DNA of 64,000 nt from Cylindrodendrum hubeiense (Eukaryota > Ascomycota > Sordariomycetes > Hypocreales > Nectriaceae): positions 1 to 64,000 of the forward strand of contig JAANBB010000016.1 of NCBI GenBank assembly GCA_014621425.1. Reading direction: 5' to 3'. Both the position numbers and the translations under genes were made by a program. This document shows, in pieces, positions 9,457 to 22,000 of this stretch (positions are counted from its first letter, which is position 1; each line of letters opens with the position of its first letter). The notes below the pieces were generated by a model. The model worked only from the letters and a program-made list of their open reading frames with translations. It ran no database searches and was not told the origin of the DNA.

Positions 9457-11511
9457 ATGGAGAAGGACGAAAAGAATACCGCGGCAGTCTTCACTTCGGC
9501 CCCGGATATGGAGACGTGCATCGATGGCCAGAGCATTGCCGTCGGGTCAGGCGAGCTCAAGCGCGACCTGAAGGCCCGCCATATCAACATGATTGCCATT
9601 GCAGGCATGATTGTACGTGACAGGCTCCTGTGCGACCGAAGGCAAATTGTTAACATGCTCCAATTAGGGTACTGGACTTTTCCTCAGCTCCGGCCAGGTC
9701 ATTGCCACTGCAGGCCCGGTTGGTGGTCTCCTCGCGTACATCCTCATGGGATTCGTCACTGCCGGCGTTGCGTACACGACCGGCGAGATCACCGCCTTCA
9801 TGCCGCACACGGGTGGTTTTATTCGACACGCGACCAAGTTCGTTGAGCCGGCATTGGGTGCGGCCACGGGCTGGAATTTCTGTACGTTGCATGTCGCAGT
9901 CTAGTTGCCGAGACCATCTGACATGAAACAGGGTACACAATGTCTATCTCAGTCCCTGCCGAGATCAGTGCCGCCGCGACATTGATTCAGTTCTGGAATA
10001 CTTCGGTTAATCCTGGCGCCTGGATCACCATCTTTTTGGTCTTTATCATCGTCCTGAACCTCTGTGGTGTTCGATTGTATGGAGAGGTGCGTCACACTGC
10101 GTCTGATTTCCGCGCAACTGCGGCGTGGTGAATATGGCTTTCTGACATGACAAAATCTTTAGTCTGAAGTTATTTTTGCGACTTTGAAGATTATGCTCAT
10201 CATCGCACTCATCATCGGCGGCCTCGTCATCGACCTCGGTGGTGGACCTAACCACGAGCGACTCGGATTCCGGTACTGGATCAATCCCGGTGCCTTCAAC
10301 CAATACATCGTGACCGGTTCCGCGGGCGGGTTCCTTGCCTTTTGGAAAGTGATGCTCACGTCCGCTTTCAGCTATGGAAACATCCAGGTCGTGGCCATTT
10401 CGGGCTCAGAGACTCGCAACCCCAGGAAGCACATTCCCGCCGCGACGAAAAAGACATTCTACCGTGTCTTCTTTTTCTACGTGCTAAGTATCTTCATTGT
10501 CGGATTGATTGTGTTAGTCACCTTCCATCCCTGTCAACTCATGCGAATAGAGACTCACATAACATCCAGGCCATACAATGACCCTTCACTGAGCCTCTCC
10601 ACTGGCACCGCCCAGCAATCCCCATTCGTGATTGCTTTCCAGCGCTCAGGCATCTCTGTTTTCCCCTCCATCATCAACGCCATTGTCTGCACTTCGGCCA
10701 TCAGCAGCGGGTCAGCCTGCGTCTTCATCGCCTCGCGAACCCTCTACGGCCTCAGTTGTGATGGCCACGCCCCCAAGCTGATGCAGCGCTGCAATCGGTT
10801 TGGCTCACCATACTACGCCGTTGGATTGACTTGCGTCTTGATGCCGCTCGTTTATTTGAATGTCGCAAACAACACGTCGGTCGTATTCGGCTGGTTTGTC
10901 AACATCACAACCGTCGCTGGATTAATTGGCTGGATAGTCATCGAGGTGACCTACATCAGGTTCTACGCGGGGTTAAAACATCAAGGATATTCGCGTGATG
11001 GTAAGATGGACTTCTTTCATGCGATAAACACAGAGTTGGCTGACACAATTGATGCAGAACTACCATACAAAAGCCCCCTTCAGCCATATACGTCGTGGGC
11101 AACACTGGTCATGGTCTCGTTGGTGGTTTTATTCTCTGGTATGTCACGAACTATTGCAAATATTTTGCACACAAGATGAAATCTTCTGACATGGAATCAG
11201 GCTTCGATATTTTTGTGAAAGGAAACTTTACAGCTTCAGGGTTTATCACCTGCTACGTCAACGTTTTCATTTTCGCTGGTGAGCACAATTTCTTCAACGC
11301 ATGATCCAATCAATGATATGCTAATTCTTTGAATTCAGTATTATACGTGTTTTTCAAATTCTTCCTCAAGTCAAAGGTTATTCCACTCTCTGAGATGGAT
11401 TTCAAGACCGAGTTCCAATCAATGCAGCTGGAAAAGGAGGCCATGGAAATGCACCAGTCTGGGGATGAGAAACCCGTTTCCTGGGTGAGGAAGATGTTGA
11501 ATTGGTTTTGA
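9457..11511 (+). CDS. APC-superfamily amino-acid/GABA-type permease
   Basis: Seven exons: 9457-9612, 9668-9881, 9932-10086, 10163-10512, 10570-11138, 11201-11278 and 11339-11511; 564 residues. The start follows the usual cytosolic N-terminal tail. The first transmembrane segment has the APC signature 'AIAGMIGTGLFLSSGQV', followed by 'GPVGGLLAYILMGFVTAGVA', 'TTGEITAFMPHTGGF' and the fungal amino-acid permease motif 'SFSYGNIQVVAISGSETRNPRK' (seen here as AFSYG...). About 12 hydrophobic segments are present. It should import an amino acid or related amine at the plasma membrane; the substrate cannot be set. The 57-nt intron at 10513-10569 keeps frame and could be missed by gene callers. Confidence 0.88.
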
Positions 11512-12162
11512 GGTTCTGATTTAATGTAGAAATATAATTTGGTACTATTGCAAGAAATTCCAGTGACATTTCAGTCAGTATGAGTGGCAACGTTTAGGGC
11601 CGCCTCGCTCTTGGCTCGATCACGGCTCAGTAATGGCTCGGTGAGCCCATCTCTGGTTTGAGGAACCCTGGAAGTTTATCTTAAGTCTCTCGAGGACCAA
11701 TACGGGGCTCAGAGAAAGGCGGCTCCCGAGATTGTCGAGTGGACAGCATTGGAGGCTTGTCGATAACCACAAATGCTACGGATTATAGACTGAACGTTGC
11801 TAGTGATTCCTGGACAAAAGTGGTTCCTCCACGATTTACTGGAGCTCACTGGAGGGATTGGGTAATGAGATTGCTGGACATCCTCGACTAGGCCTCATTA
11901 GTGACTGGCTCATAGCAAGGGTACTGCAAACCATGGATTGGACTGACTAGCGTCTAAAAAACCAATTTGAAGTTCCTTAGGCAATTAATATATTAAGCAT
12001 GGAGGTGTATCACTAGATGGGTTGAAATTCCTGAAAGACATCACGAGGAACTATCATATAGAATCGATGGTGAGGAAGAATCGAGATTTCCGTTTAGGAG
12101 ACTGCAAAAGTCTAAGTAATCGACACCGCATGTAATACCCTAGAATGGGTTCAATCCATGAC
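11512..12162. other. Intergenic, convergent gene ends
   Basis: 651 bp between the permease stop and the HET gene stop. I see no gene, tRNA or repeat. Confidence 0.6.
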
Positions 12163-14298
12163 TCAAATGATATCAATAACACGCCTTTCCACGCTCAATT
12201 CCGACCAATCGTTGAGTACCACGTAACCAACGCGTCTGTAAATTGCGCCGTCAACATGCTCTAAGGCCAGCCAGTACTGCTGCCGGACCTGCAGCCACCA
12301 GCACGATTGTGCTTTTGAAATAGCGGCCCTATCGCCAACACCATAGCAATCCAACTTCAGCACAACGTCGGGTTTCGTACCTCTGAATGTCCCTAGCAGC
12401 CAAGTCTCGGGTCCTGGGACGCTGACCCCGTGAGTTAAGCAGCCTCGTACCCGCAACCAGCCCCCAGTAACTTGACCCAGCGGCATCGAACTAGAGCGGA
12501 GTGTCACACTGCAGTCGATTATCTCCAGAGCTGTGCCTTTAGTGCCTTCGAGCTCACTGACGGTCACGCCACTATACGGGCCCGCAACGTGAATCGGACA
12601 ATCGACCGACGCCCACGACCAGCTTGGGGCACGGTACGGGATGCATCGCACGTCTCGGCTCTTTCCTGGAGCTGCGAACCATATCAGCTGGTCAGGGAGA
12701 TCTTCTTCCCAGATTCCTGCCAGGTATCTTCCGGGTTCGCCCCCATTCTCCACGGAGAGGCGCAGAACTTCGCTCGCCAGCGCAGAGATGGCAAGGAGCT
12801 TGTCCTCTGGAAATGTGAGGTTGCGGCATCCATACAAGCCTACCATGTCTTTCCAAGCTTCCTTGTAAAGGTATCGGCTGCCGCTTTTAGGAAAAACCCT
12901 GATCATCGCTTTTTGGTGTTCACGCAGCCAAGAGTTCCATGTTTGTATGCCATGCTCACATCGCCACGTCAAGGTTGATGTCCCGTAGGTTAAAGCCCGT
13001 CGGGAGAGAATGAGTTCTTGATAAGCCCAGGCACGACAGTCCAGCGGTTCTATGGAGTTAATATTGCCCTCTGCGAAATACTCAATACGAACAACATCAA
13101 CCTTCCCATCTGGGAAGGCCATTGGTAGCTGAAATTGGTATGAAGCAGAGTTTGGTTCCAAGGAACGTGGCGATGCCTTCGATGCTAGAAAGCCTTTGTC
13201 GGAGCTAATCGCGCTGGCTGCGATGATTGTGACGGAAGAGTTCTGGTAGTAATGTGCCATCTGTCGGATTTCGGCGTCTCTATCTTCGATGGAGTCCTGG
13301 ATGATACAGAGTACGTCAACCCAAAGATACCTGAGGCCAAGTTGTCTCGTAACTGCGATTGCATCCTGAATTGTAAGGGGTAAGGAGGACACTTCTATAT
13401 GTGCGCGGACATCTAGAAGAACAGTTAGCATGGCCAATCTAATATCGTCTACCAAGTAATGGGGATATACCGTCAAAAGATGACACAGTAGTTTCAAATT
13501 GCTGACTGCCGCCCCAGCAATAGCTTAGCGCAGCATACTGGCCGCATTCATCCTGCGCCTCATGTAACCTGACGGTGTCTTGAATTTGAAGATCAAGCAC
13601 ACGTGTAGGCAGTGGCATCGGTACTGGACGTGGACAGGACGAATGCTGGTTATCGCAGTCTGCCATCCATGATCGGATTTTTGCGTAAGCATCGCTAGAA
13701 TGCATATCGACATCATATTCCCGAGAACTGATATAGACGGCTGCTCGATCGCCTAATCGAAAACGGGAGGACTTAATCAGATACGAAACGTGAAGATTGG
13801 AGAGAGAAGAGAACGCCTACCAGGGGACGCATAAACCTTGAACTTAAGCTGGCCGTATATGAGGTCTCGCGCTAGAATCTCGGTTTCTGCTATCCCTCCG
13901 TATAAATGCAGCTCGTCGATATCACAAGTTGACCTCCTCTGGCCCTCAGGTTGAAGAATAGCCCGGACTTTGAGGGTTGCAGTAGCTGTTCCATGGGCGT
14001 CGAGGAACTTAGCAGCGGGCCAAGTAAAAAGGCTCTTATCCTGTAGAGAGCTCAAGGTCAAGCAGAGGAAAATGCTACACATGCGGCAAGAAGAAGATTC
14101 GGCAGAGTCGTGCAGAACTCGTAGCGGGACTCGTGAGTTGAAGCCTTCTTTCGACATCGCGTGACGCAAGCATTCTACGTCTGCCGTGATGCGATAGCAT
14201 CTGGCGCAAAGGTTCGGACGTTTGAAGGCATCTCTCGCCCAGCTTTCATGGTTATCAACACCACAGATATCTCCGATGGTCCGGCTAGAACAAGGCAT
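12163..14298 (-). CDS. HET-domain (heterokaryon incompatibility) protein
   Basis: Three exons: 14298-13821, 13752-13471 and 13412-12163; 669 residues from the first ATG. The frame is open further upstream to about 14475 but without an ATG. The N-terminal part has the Cys pairs common before HET domains ('LCARCYRI', 'SCRMCSIFL'). The HET core follows: 'YAALSYCWGG', 'LTIQDAIAVTRQLGLRYLWVD', 'LCIIQDS', 'QMAHYYQNSSVTIIAASA', 'CRAWAYQELILSRRALTYG', 'DKLLAISALA', 'YRAPSWSWASVD'. HET proteins trigger programmed cell death or growth inhibition after non-self contact in filamentous ascomycetes; many paralogues have no known partner, and none is assigned here. Confidence 0.9.
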
Positions 14299-15324
14299 TG
14301 GATAGAAACGTGCGCCTGAACAAGTGATGGATTGTAATGCTTGAATTGAAGGGGTGGGCCTGCAGTAGGCGGGGTAGTCAGCAAAAAAGCCGCGGCATAC
14401 GGCGAGCCCTTTGACGAGGTTAAGGCCAGTTATAAAGGAAACCCCGTTTAGGTTTAGCAATTGCTGGGGAAGCAAACTACATCGGGGAAGTGCATACCTT
14501 GCGGATCAGAGAGGGCTCTGGTGGTGATAATTCCTGTGTCAGAAGTCAGATGGATTCTATCCCAGCTGGCGGATGCCTCGCACCCTGACCAGCCGACCCT
14601 TACATCATCAGCGAAAAGACGGAACTACCCACCGCTTCTGATATTAGATGATGGATAGATACTGTTGGTACCAGAAATTTACGTTTTCATAATTAAAATA
14701 AAGCCTTGACAATTCACGACACGACTTTCATAGGCAATTGTGTCAGGAATAGAGTCTTTAAGGGTCGCTGTCAATGGTGTGTCTCTTACTTTTCTACGTG
14801 ATTTTGCTTTGTAGTTTCAGTCCTACGGTTTTTATTTACCGCCGATGCCTGCTCCCAGCCTTGCTGGTTGCAATGCCTTATTATGGTGCCTGGTGATGAC
14901 GTGGCTAAATTTTGCTGGCTTTGACCGCCTTAGGCAGGTGCGAAGCAATCTTAAGTCGCCGGACGCGCAGGTGCGTAATGATTCCCAGCAGCAAATTGGG
15001 ATTAACCCTGATATTTATTACATGTCGAAAGTCCCCAGGTTGATTGAGATAGCTTAAACTCCATGAGGTTTGTTCTCGGCTATACCAGCCTCCTGCGATC
15101 GAAAAATACCACCACAGGCTCTCATCACGTGGGATTTCCACTGAGGCTATCTCCTACTCGAAAAGACTTCACGACGGGAATCCAAAGGCGGCGAACTACA
15201 CTAAGCCATGTGCCATATAATTTGTCTACATAACTTAGTCCACCCCCAAAGAATATCGTGCCAACTCGAGAGATTGTTATCAACGTGTCCGATGCACGCT
15301 GTTCAACACATCTCTCGGGTAGCT
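14299..15324. other. Intergenic, upstream of HET gene
   Basis: About 1 kb. 14299-14475 remains open in the HET frame but lacks ATG. The remainder has short ORFs only (for example 14845-15057) with no recognisable family. AT-rich runs at 14690-14840. No repeats or RNA genes were identified. Confidence 0.5.
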
Positions 15325-16366
15325 CTAGTATGTTCCAGCCATGACTGACAAACGGCCGCCGTCTGTAACTAAAACCAGGCCATTGGAGTAGCTTCCAGAT
15401 CGGCCACTGAGATATAAAATCGCTCCAGTCATTTCTTCATTCCCCCCGAACCTCCTGGCAGGGATGAACCTCTGATCATCGACAGACTCTTCTTCTGGCA
15501 CACGGCCGGCAGTCAACACGGTTGCTAGATCCGAAGGATACACTTGAATGGATAGCCTGTCAGCATCTAGTATTTTCCAAGTCGCCATGGGTGTGAGGCG
15601 TTGCAAAGGGTGCGATTAAACTTACATCCCGGGGCGATAGCATTGACGCGGATCCCAAACTTGGCCAGTTGTGTGCTGGCATGTTTAGCTACCTGCATGA
15701 TGGCAACTTTGCTTGTCAGGTAAGGAGGCGATGATGTCCAATGGCGGCTGAAAGCTGACACACTGGTTGTAAAGATGACCTGGCTCTGAATGGTCGGTAC
15801 ATCGCTACCCTCGTTGATAGGCTTGCCAAAGCCACCTTTCAGTGCATTCTTGTTGCCGGCATCTAGAAGCTCCAAGAAGGAGGTCATGGTGAAGAAAGCA
15901 GCTGTAACATTGAGATTCATCGCCTTGGTCATTTCTTCCATAGAATAGTTGGTGAAAAGGTCCTCGCGCAGCTGTGGAAGCGAGCTGGAAGGGTTGAACC
16001 GTCCGGGGGGACCGATAGTGCCAGAGTTGGCGACAACGAGGTTAACATAGCCGACTTCATTAGTTATGTGATCGACGACAGATTGGAGATCGTCCTTGGA
16101 GGTCACATCGCATCGGAGCGGGACTAGGCTGTGGTGCTCTTGGGCTGCGGTCTCCAGTACGTCAAGGCGTCGCCCTAGGATGTATACCTTCCGAGCGCCG
16201 TTTGATGCGAGGGCCCGGGCCATAATGAGACCAATTCCTGTGGAAGGTTTAGCAAGAAGCACGGTTTATGCATTACGATCTGCCTGAACTGACCAGTGCC
16301 CCCGCCAGTGATGACGGCCACAATGCCATCAACGCGGAAAAGAGCGTCCAAGGGAACCGAAGACAT
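15325..16366 (-). CDS. Short-chain dehydrogenase/reductase (classical SDR)
   Basis: Three exons: 16366-16294, 16237-15626 and 15542-15325; 300 residues. The first splice rebuilds the cofactor loop 'ITGGGTGIGL' (TGxxxGxG, here about residues 18-27). 'LGRR' after strand 2 suggests NADP(H). 'VVANSGTIGPP' replaces the usual NAG, the catalytic Ser is in 'TTSVSAFSR', and Y-x3-K is in 'YLTSK'. The end 'ILYLSGRSGSYSNGLVLVTDGG' is typical of SDRs. The substrate is unknown. It is transcribed away from the Zn2Cys6 gene starting at 16876. Confidence 0.88.
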
Positions 16367-16875
16367 AATTGCAAGTGTTCCGGGGAATCCAATGATTTCA
16401 ATGGTGAGAGTAAGAGGGGTGGTGTAAGAGAATGGCAAGGTAATGAATTTAAAATAGATGCGACACCATTATATAAAGCCCGTGAGAACAAGACCAAAGG
16501 ACTCGCTCGACTGTGATTGATAATCAATAGCGTTGGTAATCACCGCATGTAGAGGCCTTTTACTTATCGTTCTAAAATTACTGAGATCAAAAGTTGTCTA
16601 GCTATTCCGACGACCAATTGTAACCCTGATCAGAATCATACTGTTCCACCGATCATCAGGTCGTCCCAGAGTATGAGACTTTGGACCCATGCCGGATAAC
16701 ATGTAAGACAAGGAACACGCAGCTACTGACAGAGCTAGCCCTACTGAGTATAGCGGCGGCCGTCAGTAGATGGGCAATGATTGGCCTAAATAGTGGACGA
16801 CGATTACTAATTATGATATGTCTCACAACACCCAGTCTACTCCGTTGTCAGCCGTATGATCCGCATGGCGTTTTG
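16367..16875. promoter_or_regulatory. Divergent promoter between SDR and Zn2Cys6 genes
   Basis: 509 bp. A TATATAA-like element (attatataaagc) at about 16468-16479 lies about 100 bp upstream of the SDR start. Shared regulation of the pair is inferred from the arrangement only. Confidence 0.4.
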
Positions 16876-18648
16876 ATGTCTACCAAGTCCCCTCCGCGAC
16901 ATTATCAAGGAAGCAGTGACAGCACGGCGTTATTGAAAATGTCAACCAGCTGTCACCTATATCACGCCACTCAGGTCTGCATCGCCTGCAAGACCCGCAA
17001 AAGGAAGTGTGATAAGGTGATGCCGCGGTGCAAGTACTGCGTCCAGTGAGTCCCAAAGTCATTGGAGAGGCAAGGTTCAGATCCTAAATATGAGACGTGG
17101 AATAGAAAAAGGCTTAGTTGCAGGTATGAGGTGCTACAACCGCGTCATCATAGCCCTGGCACGCACAATAGCCGGTCAGCACCCATCTCCTTTAATCCAT
17201 TCCACATGATTCCAGCGGAGCTAGACACGTCAGAGGCCAACCTGTATCTCCAAGTTCATTCCTTAATTCTCGCAACCGGGCAGTCTGTGGAGGAGGTCGG
17301 TGCTCGGTATTTTAAGAGTATTCACCGCTACCTACCCATAATCTCCCGAACACGTTTTGAGAACGGTCTGGCAGCGACGCCACCGGCTGGGTTTTCTATC
17401 CTTCTGCTATCCATTTGCCTCGCTACATCATCCCCGATTATGATGCGGGGCAGTAGACAAGCGACTACCTCTACAAACGCTGCTCGAAAACCCCTCCGTC
17501 TCGCTGCAAGGTCGCTCTTTACCAAAGTTCAGGGCCTCTTCCAACCGTCAGTCCCCTTGATCCAAGCGGGTCTCCTGTTAACCATGTACGAGTACTCGCA
17601 TGGCCTAGTAGATGAGGCGTTTTCGTTCATCGCTGGATGTGCGCGTATGGCCTACACGGCTCGAATACACCTCCAGGTTTGCCCTTCGTCACAGTCTAAG
17701 CGAGCCATGTTGGATGCAAGTCTCCAACTAGAAGCCCAAGAAGCAGCCAACACTTGGTGGGGAATCATCATTTGCGAACGGTAATGCCCCAACTTTCATC
17801 TCTGATTCTTCTCTGGGTCCGATTCTGGAAACTTGCTATCGACACAAATGGCTAATTCGCGATTCTGACAGAACTTTCTCCTGCGACGTGACGGTTTCTG
17901 GGCAACCACTAGCCACCATCATGCCAACAGAAGATGCCTGGCTACCAATTGAGCTGGAGGTGCTAGAGAAAAACAGCTTTTCAAGTCCCAGCTCTACCCC
18001 CCAAATACCCGTCTCTAGTCTGAGAGCTGCTGATGTCGGAGGTTTTGGACGTTCCGCTCAGGCGGTTTGGCTTCTAGACAAAGTCTTAAAAGGCTTCAGT
18101 ATTCCAAACCTAAATTCCAGAGTCGTCGAACTCTATGAGTTGGATAATATCCTGCAAGCATTCGTAGGAACGCTTATAGAGCAGGCTCAGAGAGAACGGC
18201 AGGCCTTCTGTGAGGCTATTGGCGTTTGCAAGAGGTCAGCTTACTACTTCAGGCCGCCTCACTTCATATCATTTGAAACGTGATCCTAACAGGTTATAGG
18301 ACATTATTCACTCTACACTGGCATATTATCGAACAACACGCAAATCATAATTGCCTCAATGATCAGTCTTCCGCAGAATGGTGTTGGCGATCCCATGCTG
18401 CTCTTGACACAGTGACAAAGATGGTTCTTGATATTGCAGACACGCACAACGTATCAGAGAGCTCCACAGTAAACCATGAGCCTCCTAGCTATTCACATTT
18501 AGTTGGAGTTTTCTACGTATTCGGTGCCGCGCTCAAACACATTTCTAGGAGGAAGTGGCCGGGTCACGAATGGGTACATGGTGAAGAGATGAGACTCCAT
18601 GCAAGTCTGAATCGGTCAGAAATCTCACAACAGTTGTTGATTGATTGA
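16876..18648 (+). CDS. Zn2Cys6 transcription factor
   Basis: Four exons: 16876 (or 16939)-17045, 17106-17780, 17872-18234 and 18300-18648; 518 residues from the upstream ATG, 497 from the second. The zinc cluster spans the first intron: CIACKTRKRKC, six residues, CKYC, and the last Cys comes from exon 2 (VQKRLSC). Only the acceptor at 17105 gives the canonical x6 spacing, which fixes this junction. Downstream comes the fungal MHR region ('YFKSIHRYLPIISRTRF', 'LLLSICLATSSP', 'AGLLLTMYEYSHGLVDEAF', 'ANTWWGIIICERTFSCDV'). It probably regulates its divergent SDR neighbour, by arrangement only. Confidence 0.87.
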
Positions 18649-19076
18649 ATCAACATTAACATACCTATATACTCTCTAAGATTTATCCAATTTTAACTTC
18701 GCTTTATGCCAACAAATCCCGATACAAGTCATTCAGGAGTTTGTATAAAGCGGTGAAAAGTGTCACGTCAGCTTAATCTCATGATCTATAGGGTAGTCTA
18801 CTGGTGTACCCGGTTATATCGCCTACGGGCTCCCCGTTTCTCGTATTAATGGACCAGCATTTAAAACCTAGAAGACAAGGGGACATATGTTTACCTGTGC
18901 AGCCCAACCTAGTGGGGCCTCTTACGGATATATACATGACATTGAGAAATGGCTTATCGATAAGGTGCTAGTTGCCTAGTTCTGACCCCGCTTAGGCACC
19001 CGTCCCTCATCACACCTCTGTTGTGGTAATTTCCATTATAGTGAATCCACTACTTACACACTGCTCTACTTGGAAA
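18649..19076. other. Intergenic, upstream of NACHT-ankyrin gene
   Basis: 428 bp without recognisable gene or repeat. It presumably contains the promoter of the + strand NACHT gene and the 3' UTR of the preceding factor. Confidence 0.5.
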
Positions 19077-22000
19077 ATGAACACAGACGATGAATTCGAA
19101 CTGCTTGATTATGAAGATGCGGCCCTACCCGAAAGAGAACTGGCCACAGTCCAGGCATGGCTGAAACCAACCAGCTACGATGATCCTTCTAGCGAGTATC
19201 GTCGACATCTCGCTGCTCGTGTTGACCAAACTGGTGTTTGGCTCCGCGGCACAAAGAAATACCAACAATGGCAAAAGTCGGATGATCACGGCTTTATTTG
19301 GGTGAAGGGAGCTCCGGGAGCAGGCAAGTCAGTCCTCTCGGCTGCAGTAATCGGTGACCTACAAACCGAAGAACCACATGCCCATGTCCTCTTTTTCTTC
19401 TTTCGCCAGATTGTCGAAAGCAACCGATACCCGGCCAACTTGATCAGAGATTGGTTGGCTCAATTACTTCCTTTCAGTATCGCTCTCCAGGGACGACTTC
19501 ATGCGCTCGCCAAACACCGCTTACTAGCCGATGTATCCGACGAAGAGCTTTGGGAGGCTTTGCTTGCAGGTTTGCAGAAGGTTAAGCTGGCCTATTGCAT
19601 TGTCGATGCAATGGATGAGATGGATCTAGCCAACATCGATTTTCTGCGACGCTTAAATGAACTGGCCCTATTCAGACCTGGAAATGTCAAGGTGTTGATG
19701 ACCAGCCGACCACGACCGGATCTGCAGAGTTACCTTGCGGCACCATCGGTTGTGCACGTCAACCTGCATGAAGAAGAAGTAGGACGAGAGGTTCAGCTGT
19801 TCGTATCAAACCGACTTGAACGCATGGAGCTTGACCAAGGCCTTCAGTCAACTCTTACGCAAGACATCACTTCCAGGTCGCGTGGGCTATTCCTTTACGC
19901 AGAAATTCTTTGCAACGAGGTTCAGTTGGCACTGCAAAATGGACAAACCCCAGATTTGAGTGGCCTGCCCCCTGATATTCTGGATATGGTTCGTAAAAGC
20001 CCCTGACTTTGGTTTCCGCCTCTAACGTTCAACCCAATAGTACACTCAAACCCTAAACCGCCAAGCGTTGGAAAACAACATCGATCAGAAACTCCAAGTA
20101 ATTCTTTTGAGCTGCGTAACGCATGCTGCTCGACCTCTTCGAGTGAGAGAACTGGCTGGTGTTTTGTCATTTCTATCTCCAGGTACCCCGTTCTCCGAAG
20201 CCAAAAAGATCGCAAAAACAGCCTGTTACCCTTTTATAGAGGTTCTCGGTGATGAGACTGTGCAGATCTTTCATCACTCTTTCACAGAATTTCTCTTGAA
20301 TAGCGATAGAGAATATTCAAAAGAGTCAGAAGGCCCATCGTTTCCGGTTCTGCAGTCGGACGATAAACACCAATGGCTGGCCATCACTTGCATAAGTGTA
20401 CTTATTCAAGCTGCGACCGAGTATCAGATCACAAAGGCAGACCCTTCGACGTCTTTCCATTTTCTTGATTATGCCCAAGAATACTGGCTCCATCATCTTT
20501 CACGACTCGGTCACATAACCAATCCAGATATTTTTGTCATGATTCACGCAATATGTGAAGCGAGGTCATTGGTCAACAATTTACCAAATGGACACGTGAA
20601 CCCTGGTCGCGATTTGACTACCCCAATGCGAATTGCTGCGTCTACTGGCGTTATTCAAATAGCTCGCCATTCGATAAGTGCAGACTTTGATATGACATCC
20701 GAACTCAAGCCTCAAAGAAATGCATTGTTTTCCAACGAGGAGATTCCTTGGAGTCAAACTTCCCTGGCAATAGCAATTAGACACGGTCATCTCGAGATGA
20801 TCAAGCTTCTTTGGTCTAACGAGGTCACTGAACGTCTTGCAGAATGCGGATCAAGGTTCATCACGTGGGCTTGTGCGTCAGGTTCTCGAGATATTGTCTC
20901 ATTTCTTCTTGAGAAAGGCTGCCGACCTCCCAAAAACCTATTTGGTCCGTTCTCTTACTCTGGCGCACTCGACTATCGTTTGAAGCCACGCGCCCTCCAG
21001 CTCGTACTACAATACGCAGAACCAGATGGTTTGCTTCGGTACATATCGCGAGGGGCTGCGGATGGGCGCTACGATGCCGTCAAGGCTGTGGTGAGCACGA
21101 CTTCACACCATCTGGACACTGCAAAATCTCCGTGGGAGAGTGAAAGGTTCGGAACTCCATTGTTTCAGGCATGCAGTTCCATGTGTAAGACGATGGGACA
21201 CCTCCAGTGCGTGAAGATATTGGCACCTTACCATGGAGACATCAATGCCAAGGAGACTGTGGTTCAGTTTCATTCTGATGAATATCACACTTTTAATTGT
21301 CTCTTACCGGATGAGAGCACCGTTCTCCATGCCCTGGTGGCCAAATGGAGTGATGAGAATCATCATATCAGCGTCCAGATGTTTCGTTGTCTCATGGCTT
21401 CCGGAGCGGATATTAACATGAAAGATGGGGAGGGACAAACACCGATAGCCTTGTTATTTTGGCCAGGCTGGGTTAGGTCCGTGTACAAACCTCTCAGGAC
21501 CCTCATCGACGCCGGGGCAGACATTGATACTATCGATCAGAATGGTGATGGTCTCTTGATGAGAACATTGAAGTCAACGCGGGATGTCGGTGCGCTTCAG
21601 CGACTGTTTCGTGCTGATCAAAACAGACCTGATGGCAAGAGTCCGCAATGGGATCGCCAATACTGCCAGACTAAACCATTCCTTGGGGCCTTCTGGTACA
21701 ACACGAATGGACCGGATGGACAGGAAGAAGTGTTAGACTATCTCCTAGCGCAGGGTGCCACTGTCGAAGACGGTGGAGAGGCCGTACAGGTGATGAAAGG
21801 AATTCTTCGTCATGGGCAGCCCGATGCTTTGGCCAAGGTTTTGGCCACGCGAGAAGACTCATCATTCCTTAACGAGCTCCTACACGAGGCTGGATCAACT
21901 CTCAATGGACGCGAGAGAGTGGCATCGTTTATTCGAATCATTCTCCACTCTGGTGGCAGCATTGATGCGGCCGATGGTGAAGGAATCACGCCTTTGATGA

